Shown here in pieces: positions 1-8,772 of a DNA stretch of 64,000 nt. A program made the position numbers and the translations under genes. Below the pieces are notes generated by a model. The model searched no databases and was not told the origin of the DNA. It saw only the letters and a program-made list of their open reading frames with translations. Source of the stretch: Planctomycetaceae bacterium (GTDB lineage: Bacteria > Planctomycetota > Planctomycetia > Planctomycetales > Planctomycetaceae). Each line of letters opens with the position of its first letter. Position 1 is the first letter of the stretch. Location: assembly GCA_021732415.1 (NCBI GenBank), contig JAKFVC010000013.1, positions 1 through 64,000 on the forward strand. Direction: 5' to 3'.

Positions 1-93
1 GTCGTTAGATAACTCCATCATTGCCAACCACTCTCCAGGATGCACTTCTTTTCGATCCGCGAATTCCCTCGCCTGTTTCAGACCATCAGTACA
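1..93 (-). other. possible coding remnant at window edge
   Basis: Read on the minus strand, this stretch gives an uninterrupted, protein-like sequence containing AREFADRKEVHPGEWL that runs off the left edge of the window. No ATG, GTG or TTG start is visible before the upstream stop. It may be the first part of a gene with an unusual start, or a decayed fragment. No function can be assigned. Confidence 0.2.
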
Positions 94-195
94 GATTAAT
101 ATTCACCACAGATTCTGCCGTAGAGCCTCTTTTTCTTTGCGCCTTTGCGTGAGATTAATCTTCGTCGGAGACCTCTGTTGATATCGATTATGGAA

Positions 196-271
196 ATGCC
201 TCCGGCGGTCACCGAGCTAAAGCTCGTCTTAGGCTCGGCGGGGTACCCTCTGGGTCCCTCGCCCTCCCATT
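196..271. repeat. half copy of the 140-bp hairpin repeat
   Basis: This segment carries the CTCCGGCGG, GAGCTAAAGCTCG, AGGCTCGGCGGG and TCGCCCTCCCAT blocks that form the right arm of the hairpin repeats found complete at 8506-8645, 9857-9991, 10533-10666 and 19748-19894. The left arm is missing, so it is a truncated copy. A small insertion (GTACCCTCTGGGTCCC) is shared with the copy at 19748. Confidence 0.7.
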
Positions 272-303
272 GGCCTTGCCCTCCCATCAACTTCGCGATC
301 GTC

Positions 304-1875
304 CTACTGCTTGAATTTCAGCGCCCGTCCGGGCCACTTCCCTGGAAATTCCATGATCGGTGTTCCGTCAGTGATAATCGGCGTACCATTCACCAACACG
401 TGTTCGATGCCGGTAGAATTGACTTGGGGGACCTCAAATGTGGCTTGGTCGAGCACAGTATTCGGGTCGAACACAACGACGTCCGCGAACGCTCCGTTGC
501 GTAGCTCGCCACGATCCTTTAAGCCGAAACGCTTGGCCGGAATGGACGTCAGCTTCTTGACGGCATCTTCCAGCGAGAAGAGTTTCCACTCGCGGACGGC
601 GCGTCCCAGCAGGCGAGGAGCAGAGCCGTACATCCGAGGATGCGTGACGGCGTCCTCGAAATAGATGCCGTCGCTGCCCATCATGTAGAGGTCGTGCTGT
701 AGGAACGGCCAGACGAGCTTGTCTTCACCCTCATCGAAGACCAGCAGCACGGCGAGGCGTTCTTCCAGCAGCAAGTTGGCCAGAGCCTGGGCCGGCGGGA
801 GGCCCATTTCCAGCACGTATTCTGAGAGGACTTTTCCTTGATGGCAGGAATTCTCTTTGCTCAGCACCCAGGCAATCTTGAGGTGATCGAGATCGAGCTT
901 GTACGCATCCAGACCGGCGGCAAAGCGGGACAACATCTCTGGATCAAGCATCTTCGAGGCAACAGCAATTGGGCCCTGTTCCCACAGTTCATTGGGCAGC
1001 AACGAATTCAGCATCGTTGAGCCGGGTTGATACGGATACACATCGAATGAGAAGTCGACCTCGTGGCGGGCGACCTTATCGATGTATTCGAGAATCGCTT
1101 CCCCTTCCGCTTTGGTGTTGCCCTTGAGGTGGGACACATGCAGCGGTACGTTCGCTCGCTTGCAGATCTCCACCGCTTCCTTCAGGGCCACCATGTTGCC
1201 CTTCTTGTAGCGGATATGAGTCACATAAAGGCCCTGGTGCTCGGCCATCGCGGCGGCGGCTTCGATCAATTCTTCGGTCGAGGAAAAGAATTCGGCGATG
1301 TAATCCAGTCCGGTCGATAGGCCAACGGCCCCCTCGTCCATCCCTTTGCGAATGGCTTTGCGCATCTCTCGCATTTGATAGTCATCGGGAACACCGCGGC
1401 CCCATCCGCACGCGTTGACTCGGACGTTGGCGTAGGCGATGTGAGCGATGCAGTTCTGAGCGTTGTGCTCGTGTATGAGCTGCATATACTCGTCGATGCT
1501 CTCCCAGCCGAGGTACTCGTCGCTGCGGAGGGCATTGAGAGATCGCAGGTAATAGATCCATTCCTGGACATTCTGCGGCTTGACCGGAGCATACGAAATC
1601 CCGTCTGCCATCAGGACTTCGGTGGTGAACCCCTGCGTGGTTTTCGGTGTCAGATGAGGTCGCTTCAGCAGCCAGCCATCCGAATGGTTATGGACATCAA
1701 CGAAGCCGGGGGCGACGACCTTGCCCTTGGCGTCAATCACCCGGCCGGCTTGGGCACCCGCTAGAGTGCCGACCGCTGCGATCCGATCGTCCGCGATGCC
1801 GACATCTGCCAGTTGACCCGGTTTGCCGGTGCCGTCAATGACGGTTCCGTTTTGAATAAGAATGTCAAATTCCAT
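304..1875 (-). CDS. D-aminoacylase-like amidohydrolase
   Basis: Protein of 523 residues of the amidohydrolase superfamily, closest in pattern to N-acyl-D-amino-acid deacylases, which release D-amino acids from N-acyl derivatives. Visible signatures are the N-terminal beta-sandwich opening MEFDILIQNGTVIDGTG, the metal-binding HNH at residues 62-64 in FVDVHNHSDGW, later histidines in YVTHIRY and LHVSHLKG, and a late MGSDG aspartate motif. The start at MEFDI is chosen because it opens the conserved fold; an upstream in-frame start would add nine unconserved residues. It stands alone, with repeats on both sides. Related hydantoinase or dihydroorotase activities cannot be excluded. Confidence 0.85.
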   Translation of the reverse strand: MEFDILIQNGTVIDGTGKPGQLADVGIADDRIAAVGTLAGAQAGRVIDAKGKVVAPGFVDVHNHSDGWLLKRPHLTPKTTQGFTTEVLMADGISYAPVKPQNVQEWIYYLRSLNALRSDEYLGWESIDEYMQLIHEHNAQNCIAHIAYANVRVNACGWGRGVPDDYQMREMRKAIRKGMDEGAVGLSTGLDYIAEFFSSTEELIEAAAAMAEHQGLYVTHIRYKKGNMVALKEAVEICKRANVPLHVSHLKGNTKAEGEAILEYIDKVARHEVDFSFDVYPYQPGSTMLNSLLPNELWEQGPIAVASKMLDPEMLSRFAAGLDAYKLDLDHLKIAWVLSKENSCHQGKVLSEYVLEMGLPPAQALANLLLEERLAVLLVFDEGEDKLVWPFLQHDLYMMGSDGIYFEDAVTHPRMYGSAPRLLGRAVREWKLFSLEDAVKKLTSIPAKRFGLKDRGELRNGAFADVVVFDPNTVLDQATFEVPQVNSTGIEHVLVNGTPIITDGTPIMEFPGKWPGRALKFKQ

Positions 1876-1912
1876 GATTCTTCGATCTAAACGTGAAGTC
1901 AACCGCGGTATC

Positions 1913-2141
1913 GTGGGACGGGTCTCCAGGCCCGTCCGTCACTGATGTTTGCTCAAGCGAGACGGCTGGGGAGTATCAGTTGGAGAGTATGAGTGTGTGA
2001 GAGTAACGGAGTAGGACTGCAAGCGGAATGTAATTGTTGCCGATCATCAACCCTCTTACCCTCACACTCTCATATCTTACCAACCATTGATTAAGGCACC
2101 GAATTCACAGCGGGACGGACGGGCCTGGAGACCCGTCCCAC
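1913..2141. mobile_element. MITE-like element, copy 1
   Basis: A ~229-bp non-coding element bounded by perfect 24-bp terminal inverted repeats (1913-1936 and 2118-2141), each containing the block CGGGTCTCCAGGCCCG or its complement. The interior holds GGAGAGTATGAGTGTGTG, whose reverse complement lies in the copy at 5060-5279, so the two copies are in opposite orientation. No ORF is present. It would depend on a transposase supplied elsewhere. Confidence 0.7.
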
Positions 2142-2288
2142 GGATTCGGCTGCAACAATGTAGCGAAATGTGGGACCGATCAATACTCACCGGTACGAAA
2201 TCTAACAGGTCTCCCGTTTCCCGTGCGTCCCTGTGGCTGCTATAACTAGGGTTTGCCGAATCGAACACTGAAAGACGAAAACAAGCCG

Positions 2289-2978
2289 ATGTTGCGGGTG
2301 GCGGAGATATTTCGATCCCTTCAAGGAGAAGGACTGTTTGCGGGGACGACGTCGCTCTTCCTGCGAACGACGGGCTGCAACCTGCGCTGCTGGTTTTGCG
2401 ATACGCCCTATACGTCATGGGAACCTGAGGGCCACCAGCGTCCGTGGAAGGACGTGCTCGAGGAACTGCTCGCGGACGACTGCCAGCACGTCGTGATTAC
2501 GGGTGGCGAACCGCTCTTACAGCCAAATCTCGTCCCACTGACCCATGAATTGCAGGCCGCGGGACGCATCATCACGATCGAAACCGCGGGGACCGTCTAC
2601 CGTCCGGTCGCGGCCGATTTGATGTCAATCAGCCCCAAATTGAGCAACTCGCAGCCGCCTGTGGAGCGATCCGCACGCTGGGCCGCCCGCCATGCCAGCC
2701 AGCGTTGCAAGCGCCCGGTCCTCCACCGGTTGATCGCCGAGTACCCCGCACAATTGAAGTTTGTCATTGACCAACCGGCAGACATTACGGAGTTAGAAGA
2801 GTTCCTGGACGCCCCGCCCCCTTTGCCGCGAGATTCCGTCTGGGTGATGCCGCAGGCTCGGACGAACGCAGAGATCATCGCGAAATCCGGGTGGCTCATC
2901 GAAACCGCGGAGACGCACGGGTTCCGGTACAGCTCCAGATTGCATATTGAGATGTTTGGAAACGTCCGCGGCAGGTGA
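2289..2978 (+). CDS. queE: 7-carboxy-7-deazaguanine synthase
   Basis: Radical SAM enzyme of 229 residues that converts 6-carboxy-tetrahydropterin to 7-carboxy-7-deazaguanine in the queuosine pathway. The opening FRSLQGEG and the CxxxCxxC iron-sulfur motif (Cys30, Cys34, Cys37 in CNLRCWFC) are typical of QueE, as is the glycine-rich VITGGEPLLQP loop that contacts SAM. The start is placed at MLRVAEIF because the family begins there; a start 12 codons upstream is unlikely. It is followed after 28 bp by miaA, another tRNA-modification gene, which suggests co-transcription. Confidence 0.93.
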   Translation: MLRVAEIFRSLQGEGLFAGTTSLFLRTTGCNLRCWFCDTPYTSWEPEGHQRPWKDVLEELLADDCQHVVITGGEPLLQPNLVPLTHELQAAGRIITIETAGTVYRPVAADLMSISPKLSNSQPPVERSARWAARHASQRCKRPVLHRLIAEYPAQLKFVIDQPADITELEEFLDAPPPLPRDSVWVMPQARTNAEIIAKSGWLIETAETHGFRYSSRLHIEMFGNVRGR

Positions 2979-3006
2979 CAGATTTGGATTGTGGTCAACG
3001 ACTCCC

Positions 3007-3948
3007 ATGCACCTTCCTTTGGAACTACTGCAGCGCTGCTGGATTCTCGCTGGACCGACGGCCGTTGGGAAATCGGCCGTCGGGCTCGAGCTCGCAGAGC
3101 GGCTGAATGCGGAAATCGTCGCTTTAGATTCGATGACCGTCTACCGCGGCATGGATATCGGGACCGCCAAACCCTCACTGGCGGACCAGTCGCGAGTCCC
3201 GCATCATCTGCTGGATGTCATCGATCCGCACGAGGAATATTCGCTGGCGGACTATCTGCGGGCGGCGACGGTGGCTTGCGAAGGGATCATCTCGCGAGGC
3301 CGTATTCCACTGTTTGTCGGCGGGACAGGGCTCTATTTGAGAGGCCTTCTGCGAGGTCTATTTGAAGGTCCCTCGGCAGACTGGGCAATTCGGCGCGAGT
3401 TGGAAGAGGTAGAGAAATCTCAAGGGGCGGGAGCGTTACATCGTCAATTGCAGACAGTCGACCCCGAGTCCGCAGCTTGGTTGCATCCCAATGATCAACG
3501 CCGGATTATTCGCGCTCTGGAAGTTTTCCAACTCACCGGAGAACCGCTGTCGCGCCTGCAGCAAGAAGCAACCTTGCCGGCCGATCAACGCCCAATCCAC
3601 GTATATTGGCTGGAACCACCACGCGAGTGGCTGCACGAGCGCATCAATCGGCGGGTCGAAGCGATGTTCGCCGCAGGTCTGGTGGATGAAGTCCGACGAT
3701 TGCTGGAGTTGCCTCAAGGGCTGGGACGTTCGGCGAGGCAGGCGCTGGGCTACAAGGAAGTCCTCGATCATTTCGAAGGAACTCTAACCCTGCCGGCCAC
3801 GGTGGAAACGCTGCAAATTCGGACTCGGCAATTTGCGAAACGGCAGCATACCTGGTTTCGAAATCTGCCCGAATGCAGAGCTTGGCCCGTGAATGGCAGC
3901 GAATCACCCGCAGAGATCGCGGAATCCCTCGGGGAGCAGGATTCCTGA
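3007..3948 (+). CDS. miaA: tRNA dimethylallyltransferase
   Basis: Protein of 313 residues that transfers a dimethylallyl group to N6 of A37 in tRNAs reading UNN codons. It has the P-loop GPTAVGKS at residues 16-23, the [16 protein letters not shown] substrate motif, HHLLDVIDP, and [15 protein letters not shown], all hallmarks of MiaA. Length is normal. The start at MHLPLEL is chosen because the P-loop then falls at the usual distance. The C-terminal [15 protein letters not shown] is the conserved tRNA-binding tail. It follows queE in the same direction. Confidence 0.96.
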   Translation: MHLPLELLQRCWILAGPTAVGKSAVGLELAERLNAEIVALDSMTVYRGMDIGTAKPSLADQSRVPHHLLDVIDPHEEYSLADYLRAATVACEGIISRGRIPLFVGGTGLYLRGLLRGLFEGPSADWAIRRELEEVEKSQGAGALHRQLQTVDPESAAWLHPNDQRRIIRALEVFQLTGEPLSRLQQEATLPADQRPIHVYWLEPPREWLHERINRRVEAMFAAGLVDEVRRLLELPQGLGRSARQALGYKEVLDHFEGTLTLPATVETLQIRTRQFAKRQHTWFRNLPECRAWPVNGSESPAEIAESLGEQDS

Positions 3949-4117
3949 TCGACGATGCCGGAAGTTGAAATCTGGGCGCTGGTTGCGTACAGTAAGGGAG
4001 AGTCGCTGCCACGTGTGCGGGCGAAGTGCGAGGCGCCTGCTTCGACGTTGCCCGCCGCGGCTGGACTCTTTCCGCAATCCGCAGGTTCGCGATCAACATA
4101 TGAGGGAGCTCGGGCTC

Positions 4118-5059
4118 ATGGATCAGATGACGAGGTGGTTGATTTTCGGTGGCGTTGGCGTCGCCGTGATCATGCTGTTGGCGGTCTTGATTGTGATCGC
4201 CAAGTATTTTGATATCTGGGTGCGAGCCTTCTTCTCGCGAGCTCGCGTGGGCCTGTTGAACTTGATTCTGATGTCTCTGCGGAAAGTGAATCCGCGGATG
4301 ATCGTCGACTGCAAGATCATGGCCGTGCAGGCTGGTTTGCGGGGGATTTCGACGCAGGCTCTGGAAGCTCACTATCTGGCGGGCGGCAATGTCCGCCGCG
4401 TCATCCAGTCGCTGATCGTCGCTCACCGCGCCAATATCGAATTGGACTGGGAAACGGCCTCTGCAATCGATCTCGCCGGTCGTAATGTACTGGAAGCCGT
4501 GCAAACCAGCGTGGATCCCAAGGTCATCGATTGCCCGAATCCCAAGCTGACGGGCCGCACGACTCTGGACGGCGTCGCAAAAGACGGCATTCAGTTGAAG
4601 GCCAAAGCTCGCGTGACCGTGCGGACGAATCTGGCTCAGTTGATCGGCGGAGCGACCGAAGAGACCGTCATTGCCCGCGTGGGTGAAGGCATCGTCTCGG
4701 CGATCGGTTCTTCGAATACCCATAAAGAGGTTCTCGCCAACCCGATGCTGATTGCGAAGACGGTGCTCGCGAAGAGCCTCGATTCGCAGACAGCGTTCGA
4801 AATCGTGTCGATTGACATCGCGGATATCGACGTCGGAACCAACGTCGGTGCCCGGCTGCAGGCCGATCAAGCTGAAGCCGACATGCGGGTGGCTCGTGCC
4901 AAGGCAGAAGAGCGGCGAGCCCAAGCTGTCGCGACAGAGCAGGAAATGAAGGCTCGGACAGCCGAAAACCGGGCGCAAGTCGTGCTGGCAGAAGCGGAAG
5001 TGCCGCAGGCGATCGCGGCCGCCTACAAGAATGGCACGTTGCGAGCCACAAAAGGATAA
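4118..5059 (+). CDS. floA: flotillin-like protein FloA
   Basis: SPFH-domain membrane scaffold of 313 residues that organises functional membrane microdomains. One membrane segment (about residues 5-28) is followed by an SPFH domain with [17 protein letters not shown] and [21 protein letters not shown], then an alanine/glutamate-rich coiled coil ([19 protein letters not shown]) and [11 protein letters not shown] near the end. The ATG at 4118 is chosen because GGGAG sits about nine bases upstream; the in-frame ATG at 4100 lacks a ribosome site. No NfeD partner gene is nearby. Confidence 0.92.
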   Translation: MDQMTRWLIFGGVGVAVIMLLAVLIVIAKYFDIWVRAFFSRARVGLLNLILMSLRKVNPRMIVDCKIMAVQAGLRGISTQALEAHYLAGGNVRRVIQSLIVAHRANIELDWETASAIDLAGRNVLEAVQTSVDPKVIDCPNPKLTGRTTLDGVAKDGIQLKAKARVTVRTNLAQLIGGATEETVIARVGEGIVSAIGSSNTHKEVLANPMLIAKTVLAKSLDSQTAFEIVSIDIADIDVGTNVGARLQADQAEADMRVARAKAEERRAQAVATEQEMKARTAENRAQVVLAEAEVPQAIAAAYKNGTLRATKG

Positions 5060-5279
5060 GTGGGACGGGTCTCCAGGCCCGTCAGTCCAGCGATGAGAAC
5101 CAATGGTTGGAGAGACTGGAGACTGGAGAGTGTGAGGGTACCAGTGTATCGGGGTGTGAGGGCAGCAATCACGTCTCTTTGAACTACTGTAATACTCCGT
5201 TACTCTCACACACTCATACTCTCACACCCTTCTGATTGCGCAAACGACAGGGACGGACGGGCCTGGAGACCCGTCCCAC
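5060..5279. mobile_element. MITE-like element, copy 2
   Basis: A 220-bp non-coding element starting at the stop codon of floA, bounded by the same 24-bp inverted repeats (5060-5083 and 5256-5279) as the copy at 1913-2141. Its interior contains CTCACACACTCATACTCTC, the reverse complement of part of copy 1. The two inverted copies bracket queE-miaA-floA. Confidence 0.7.
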
Positions 5280-5658
5280 GATACGGGTCGGCAGAGAATG
5301 GCCGTTTACTTGGTTTCTCGGCTTCGAACTTGATAAGCTATTTCGCGTGAGCATGGCAAGACAGGGATGTTGCCAAGTCGGTTCGTGCCGGACGTGTGTA
5401 CTGTGACGGTTTCCCGGATGGTGTCAGTCGTAACTTTCACCGAGAGACTGACGAGCGGTACGGAGTTTGCAAAATTACACGGCGGTGCGGCTCGATGATC
5501 TGAGGGAAGGATCCGTTGGACAGCGATTGGCTCTGGCTGTCCAAACCAGATGCGCCAGACGGGCGCGAAGTGGAAAATCGAACCGGGAGCGGTCGGATTC
5601 CCACTTGGGCCGAGAATTCTTCCTAATTTGGCAGGTGTTCCCTCGCAGGTGTTCTCTC
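5280..5658. other. gene-poor spacer upstream of small ORF
   Basis: No convincing gene or repeat is seen here. An open frame upstream of the next gene extends back to about 5467 but has no conserved character and no ribosome site. The segment probably holds the promoter of the small gene at 5659. Confidence 0.4.
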
Positions 5659-5865
5659 ATGGATGCGACAGTGAAACTCGAAATTACCGACGCGCAACGC
5701 GAACTTCTCGTGGAAGGCCTGCGGTTTGTCCGCAGTGCCCGCAAGCTTTCCTTCCGCGATAAATTCAGCAATCCTTACCCCAACTCGGCAACCGAACTCA
5801 GCGAAGTCTCGGCCTTGCTGGAACACCTCGTTGTTCCGAAAGCCAAAGTGGAAATTGCCAAATAG
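5659..5865 (+). CDS. small conserved-looking protein, 68 aa
   Basis: A short soluble, charged protein beginning MDATVKLEITDAQRELL and containing RSARKLSFRDKFSNPYPN. I do not recognise a named domain. The start at 5659 gives a compact helical protein; a longer in-frame extension is compositionally different. It is isolated between a repeat and a terminator-like hairpin. Confidence 0.6.
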   Translation: MDATVKLEITDAQRELLVEGLRFVRSARKLSFRDKFSNPYPNSATELSEVSALLEHLVVPKAKVEIAK

Positions 5866-6003
5866 CGATAGCGGAGCGTCGTAAGACTTCCGCCGCAGGA
5901 GCACGAGCTCGAAGAGGGTGAGCTCGAGGATTCACGCCCTATTATACGGGATGACGTTGCCGGCGTGGAGTGGCATCCCTGCAGCCCAACCAGTAATCTA
6001 AGT

Positions 6004-6034
6004 GACCCGACCTGTTTTCAGGCCGGGTCGTTTC
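6004..6034 (+). terminator. Rho-independent terminator-like hairpin
   Basis: GACCCGACCTG (6004-6014) pairs with CAGGCCGGGTC (6019-6029) with one mismatch around a TTTT loop, followed by GTTTCGTT. It lies about 140 bp after the small gene at 5659 and just before the KAS III-like gene. Confidence 0.6.
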
Positions 6035-6080
6035 GTTCCCGGGCTCTAGACATTTGTAAAATCTACCAACACGGCGGCTT

Positions 6081-7133
6081 ATGAGGTACCAGCATGTGTG
6101 CGTTGAAGCAGTCAGCTACACGCTGCCTCCGCACATCGTCACGTCCGAAAACATCGAAACTCAACTGGCCCCCGTCTACCAGAAGCTGCGGCTGCCGGAA
6201 GGTCGTCTGGAGTTGATGACCGGCATCAAGGAACGCCGCTTCTGGGACCTTGGTACGCGCCCCGGCCAAGTCAGTGCCATCACCGCCGAGAAAGCCATCG
6301 CCGCCTCCGGAATCGCCCGCGAACACGTCGGCTGCCTGGTCCACGGTTCTGTCTGCCGCGATCAATTGGAACCCGCCACCGCTAGCGGAGTCCATCACGC
6401 GGTCGGGCTGCCCAACGATGCCCTTGTGCTGGATGTCAGCAACGCCTGCCTGGGTTTGCTCAACGGCATGTTACTCCTCGCCAATATGATCGAACTGGGA
6501 CAAGTCTCCGCCGGAATGATCGTCGGCACCGAGGACGGCCGCGGCCTGGTTGAAGGGACCATCGACTCGCTCCTCAACACGCCGAATCTGACTCGACAGG
6601 ACGTGAAGCTGGCGTTCGCCTCCTTGACCATCGGCTGTGGTTCCGCAGCGATCGTCCTCTGCGACCGTCGCCTCAGCCGCCGTGGAAATCGCCTGCTGGG
6701 AGGCGCCTTTCAAGCCGACACCTCCAGCCACAAGCTCTGTGCCGGAGACTCCGACACTTCCACCCACGGCGACGATCGCCCGCGGATGCAAACCGACTCC
6801 GAAGCTCTGCTGCATGCCGGCATCGAACTGGCCGAATCTACTTGGGTCCTGGCGCGGCAGAACCTCAACTGGACCAATGCCGATGTCACCAAAGCTTTCA
6901 CGCATCAGGTAGGCCGAGCCCACCGCAAGCTGCTTTATGAGAGCCTGGGTTTGAATCCCAAGATGGACTTCGCCACCGTCGAATTCCTGGGCAATACGGG
7001 TGCTGCCGCTCTTCCGATGACGATGGCCATGGGCATCGAACAAGGCCATCTGCAACCAAAGGATAAGGTCGCCTTGCTAGGCATTGGCAGCGGGCTGAAC
7101 TCACTCATGCTGGGATTGGATTGGCAAGGCTAA
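6081..7133 (+). CDS. 3-oxoacyl-ACP synthase III-like (thiolase fold)
   Basis: Protein of 350 residues of the KAS III / OleA-type thiolase superfamily, which condenses an acyl thioester with a second acyl or malonyl unit. The nucleophile is Cys123 in SNACLGLLNGM; the histidine of FTHQVGRAH and the asparagine of EFLGNTGAAALP complete a Cys-His-Asn triad. A glycine-rich C-terminus (LLGIGSGLNSLML) is also family-typical. No fatty-acid or olefin-synthesis genes adjoin it, so whether it acts like FabH or like OleA (head-to-head condensation) cannot be settled from context. Confidence 0.85.
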   Translation: MRYQHVCVEAVSYTLPPHIVTSENIETQLAPVYQKLRLPEGRLELMTGIKERRFWDLGTRPGQVSAITAEKAIAASGIAREHVGCLVHGSVCRDQLEPATASGVHHAVGLPNDALVLDVSNACLGLLNGMLLLANMIELGQVSAGMIVGTEDGRGLVEGTIDSLLNTPNLTRQDVKLAFASLTIGCGSAAIVLCDRRLSRRGNRLLGGAFQADTSSHKLCAGDSDTSTHGDDRPRMQTDSEALLHAGIELAESTWVLARQNLNWTNADVTKAFTHQVGRAHRKLLYESLGLNPKMDFATVEFLGNTGAAALPMTMAMGIEQGHLQPKDKVALLGIGSGLNSLMLGLDWQG

Positions 7134-7170
7134 GGCCGCACAAATTACTTAAGTCCTTTAGGTCCTTTCC

Positions 7171-7224
7171 GTCCCTTCAGTCCTTTTCCCCTGAAAAACA
7201 AGGGACAAAAAGGACAGACGGGAC
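7171..7224. repeat. imperfect inverted repeat, possible terminator
   Basis: GTCCCTTCAGTCCTTTTCC on the left pairs imperfectly with AAAAAGGACAGACGGGAC on the right. It is placed 37 bp downstream of the KAS III-like gene, where it could serve as a bidirectional terminator. Confidence 0.45.
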
Positions 7225-7270
7225 ATAAACGACTGAAGATGAAATCACCGTAAGCTCCCTCCCAATTGGC

Positions 7271-7668
7271 ATGGCGCCGACTCCCGTCATCGTGTGTGCT
7301 TCTCTTCACAATTCTCCACTTTACCCGCGAGGATCATCCAGAAAGCGTGCCTACTTTGTCGATAAATCTGCCTGCAGCCAGCATGCCATCTTTCCGGGTG
7401 TTGACATTTTCACCGCCGGGAAGCCCATGCTGATGAGCCTCGTGGAATTCCAACCGGGGGCGATTGTGCAAGACCACTCCCACCCGCATGAGTAGGTGGG
7501 CATGGTCTTGGAGGGCAGGCTCGATTCATTGTTGGGGGTGAGGAGAAGCTGTTGGGGCCGGGGGACATGGACATCATTCCGGGGGGAATGGTCCACAAGG
7601 TCAATGCCTTGGATTGTCTCGTGAGGGCCCTCGACTTCTTCCATCCCGTCCGGGAAGAGTATCTGTGA
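7271..7668 (+). pseudogene. cupin-domain protein, broken
   Basis: The frame reads a cupin with RAYFVDK, IFPGVDIFTAGKP and the metal-binding HSHPHE motif, then meets an in-frame TAG at 7494. Reading past it gives VGMVLEGRLD; a frameshift near 7530 is then needed to recover GGEEKLLGPGDMDIIPGG and the family-typical end RALDFFHPVREEYL, closing at a TGA at 7666-7668. At least one nonsense change and one indel therefore separate it from a normal small cupin of about 110 residues. Its stop still overlaps the start of the next gene. Confidence 0.8.
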
Positions 7669-8405
7669 CGACACTGGTCCAGAGAACGCCGACCGCCAGA
7701 CAGCCTCGCCTCGCGAGGATCGGCGGAGTCGTTCTGATCGTGGCCAGCGTGATGATCGGCTGCCGCGGAGCCAGCTCGCTCTCCGCCAGCAAATCGGGCA
7801 CTCCTCAGTACGAACGAGCCAACATCGTCTACGATCTGGACGGAGCTCAACGCCCCCTCCCGCTCACCAATTCCGAAGTCAAACCAGTTGCCTTCGACGC
7901 CGAACCCGAGACCCCGCATCCCGCCCCCGAATGGGCTGAAGCGACTCTCTCGATCCAATACCCTCATCCCGATGGCGCGGCCGACACCGCCCGGGCCACA
8001 TTGAGACTCTCTGCCGAACCACGCCACGATTCCCCCTCCACGATCGCTCAAGCCCGCCGCTGGCTCGGTTGGGGCGACGGGACTGAAACCGCCAGCGGGG
8101 CCTCTCCCACCAAGGAAAAATCCCCCAGCCGCGACGACGAAATCTGGGTCCTCGACATTCCCAAGCAACAACTCGACCTTCTGCTCACCGACCTGCAGGG
8201 CAACGGTTTCTTCCAGGCTCAAACCCGAGCCCAGTCCGGCACCAAGCTCGACGTCCAACTCAACTGGGGCCGCGTCCAGAAGGAATGGAGTGCCGAGCCC
8301 CGCCTAGATCACTTCATGTCCCGCGTCTATCGCGAAGGCCGCTTAGGTGGCCTGGTCGCCAAAGAAACCGACACCGAACACGCCAATATCTACGTCGGCC
8401 GCTGA
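7665..8405 (+). CDS. putative lipoprotein, 246 aa
   Basis: A secreted protein with an N-terminal hydrophobic segment ending in a lipobox (VASVMIGC), then a disordered proline-rich region and a C-terminal part containing WVLDIPKQQLDLLLTDLQ. I recognise no named family. The GTG at 7665 is preferred because it overlaps the TGA of the decayed cupin (GTGA) and has GGAAGAG upstream; a TTG 51 bases upstream is possible. It may once have been translationally coupled to the cupin. Confidence 0.7.
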   Translation: MTTLVQRTPTARQPRLARIGGVVLIVASVMIGCRGASSLSASKSGTPQYERANIVYDLDGAQRPLPLTNSEVKPVAFDAEPETPHPAPEWAEATLSIQYPHPDGAADTARATLRLSAEPRHDSPSTIAQARRWLGWGDGTETASGASPTKEKSPSRDDEIWVLDIPKQQLDLLLTDLQGNGFFQAQTRAQSGTKLDVQLNWGRVQKEWSAEPRLDHFMSRVYREGRLGGLVAKETDTEHANIYVGR

Positions 8406-8455
8406 CCCGCACCGCGGATCACCCGCCGACCACCCGCTTGTCGACCCGGAGAGAA

Positions 8456-8495
8456 CGCAGCCCGATTGCCCCGCAGCAATCGGGCTGCGTCGTTT
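8456..8495 (+). terminator. strong hairpin terminator
   Basis: A perfect 14-bp stem (CGCAGCCCGATTGC, 8456-8469, with its complement at 8476-8489) and a six-base loop are followed by TCGTTTCC. It lies 50 bp after the lipoprotein gene. Confidence 0.75.
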
Positions 8496-8505
8496 CCATG
8501 TTTGG

Positions 8506-8645
8506 TTGATGGGAGGGCGAGGCTCCCGCCGAGCCGAAAGCGAGCTTTAGCTCGGAGTCCGCCGGAGGCATCCCACAATGCGGCCTCCGGCGGACGCCGA
8601 CCTGCGGTCGCTTTAGGCTCGGCGGGAGCCTCGCCCTCCCATCAA
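8506..8645. repeat. 140-bp hairpin repeat, family 1
   Basis: A long imperfect palindrome opening TTGATGGGAGGGCGAGG and closing with its complement, with nested blocks of CGCCGAGCC, GAGCTTTAGCTCG and CCGCCGGAGGC. The same architecture recurs at 9857, 10533 and 19748, and a half copy is at 196. The copies at 9857 and 10533 flank a RAYT gene, which suggests REP/BIME-type elements. Confidence 0.85.
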
Positions 8646-8772
8646 CCGCCATGACGATCCCTCGAATCGCCCGCGAGTCCTTGCCTCCAGCCCTCGACTC
8701 TGCTGCAATACGGGCGCGGTTGGCGTACCATAGGCGACCGCAGGAAACATCATCGAACAAGGCCAATGCAGC

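Noticed and set aside
96-290. Small ORFs in the left repeat
   Set aside because: They lie within the half-hairpin repeat and have no ribosome site or conserved character.
3644-5209. 521-codon minus-strand frame opposite miaA and floA
   Set aside because: It is antisense to two well-supported genes and runs through a MITE; its His/Arg/Pro-rich composition is typical of a shadow frame.
7410-8258. 282-codon minus-strand frame opposite the lipoprotein
   Set aside because: Glycine- and valine-rich shadow of the lipoprotein and cupin pseudogene; no domain.
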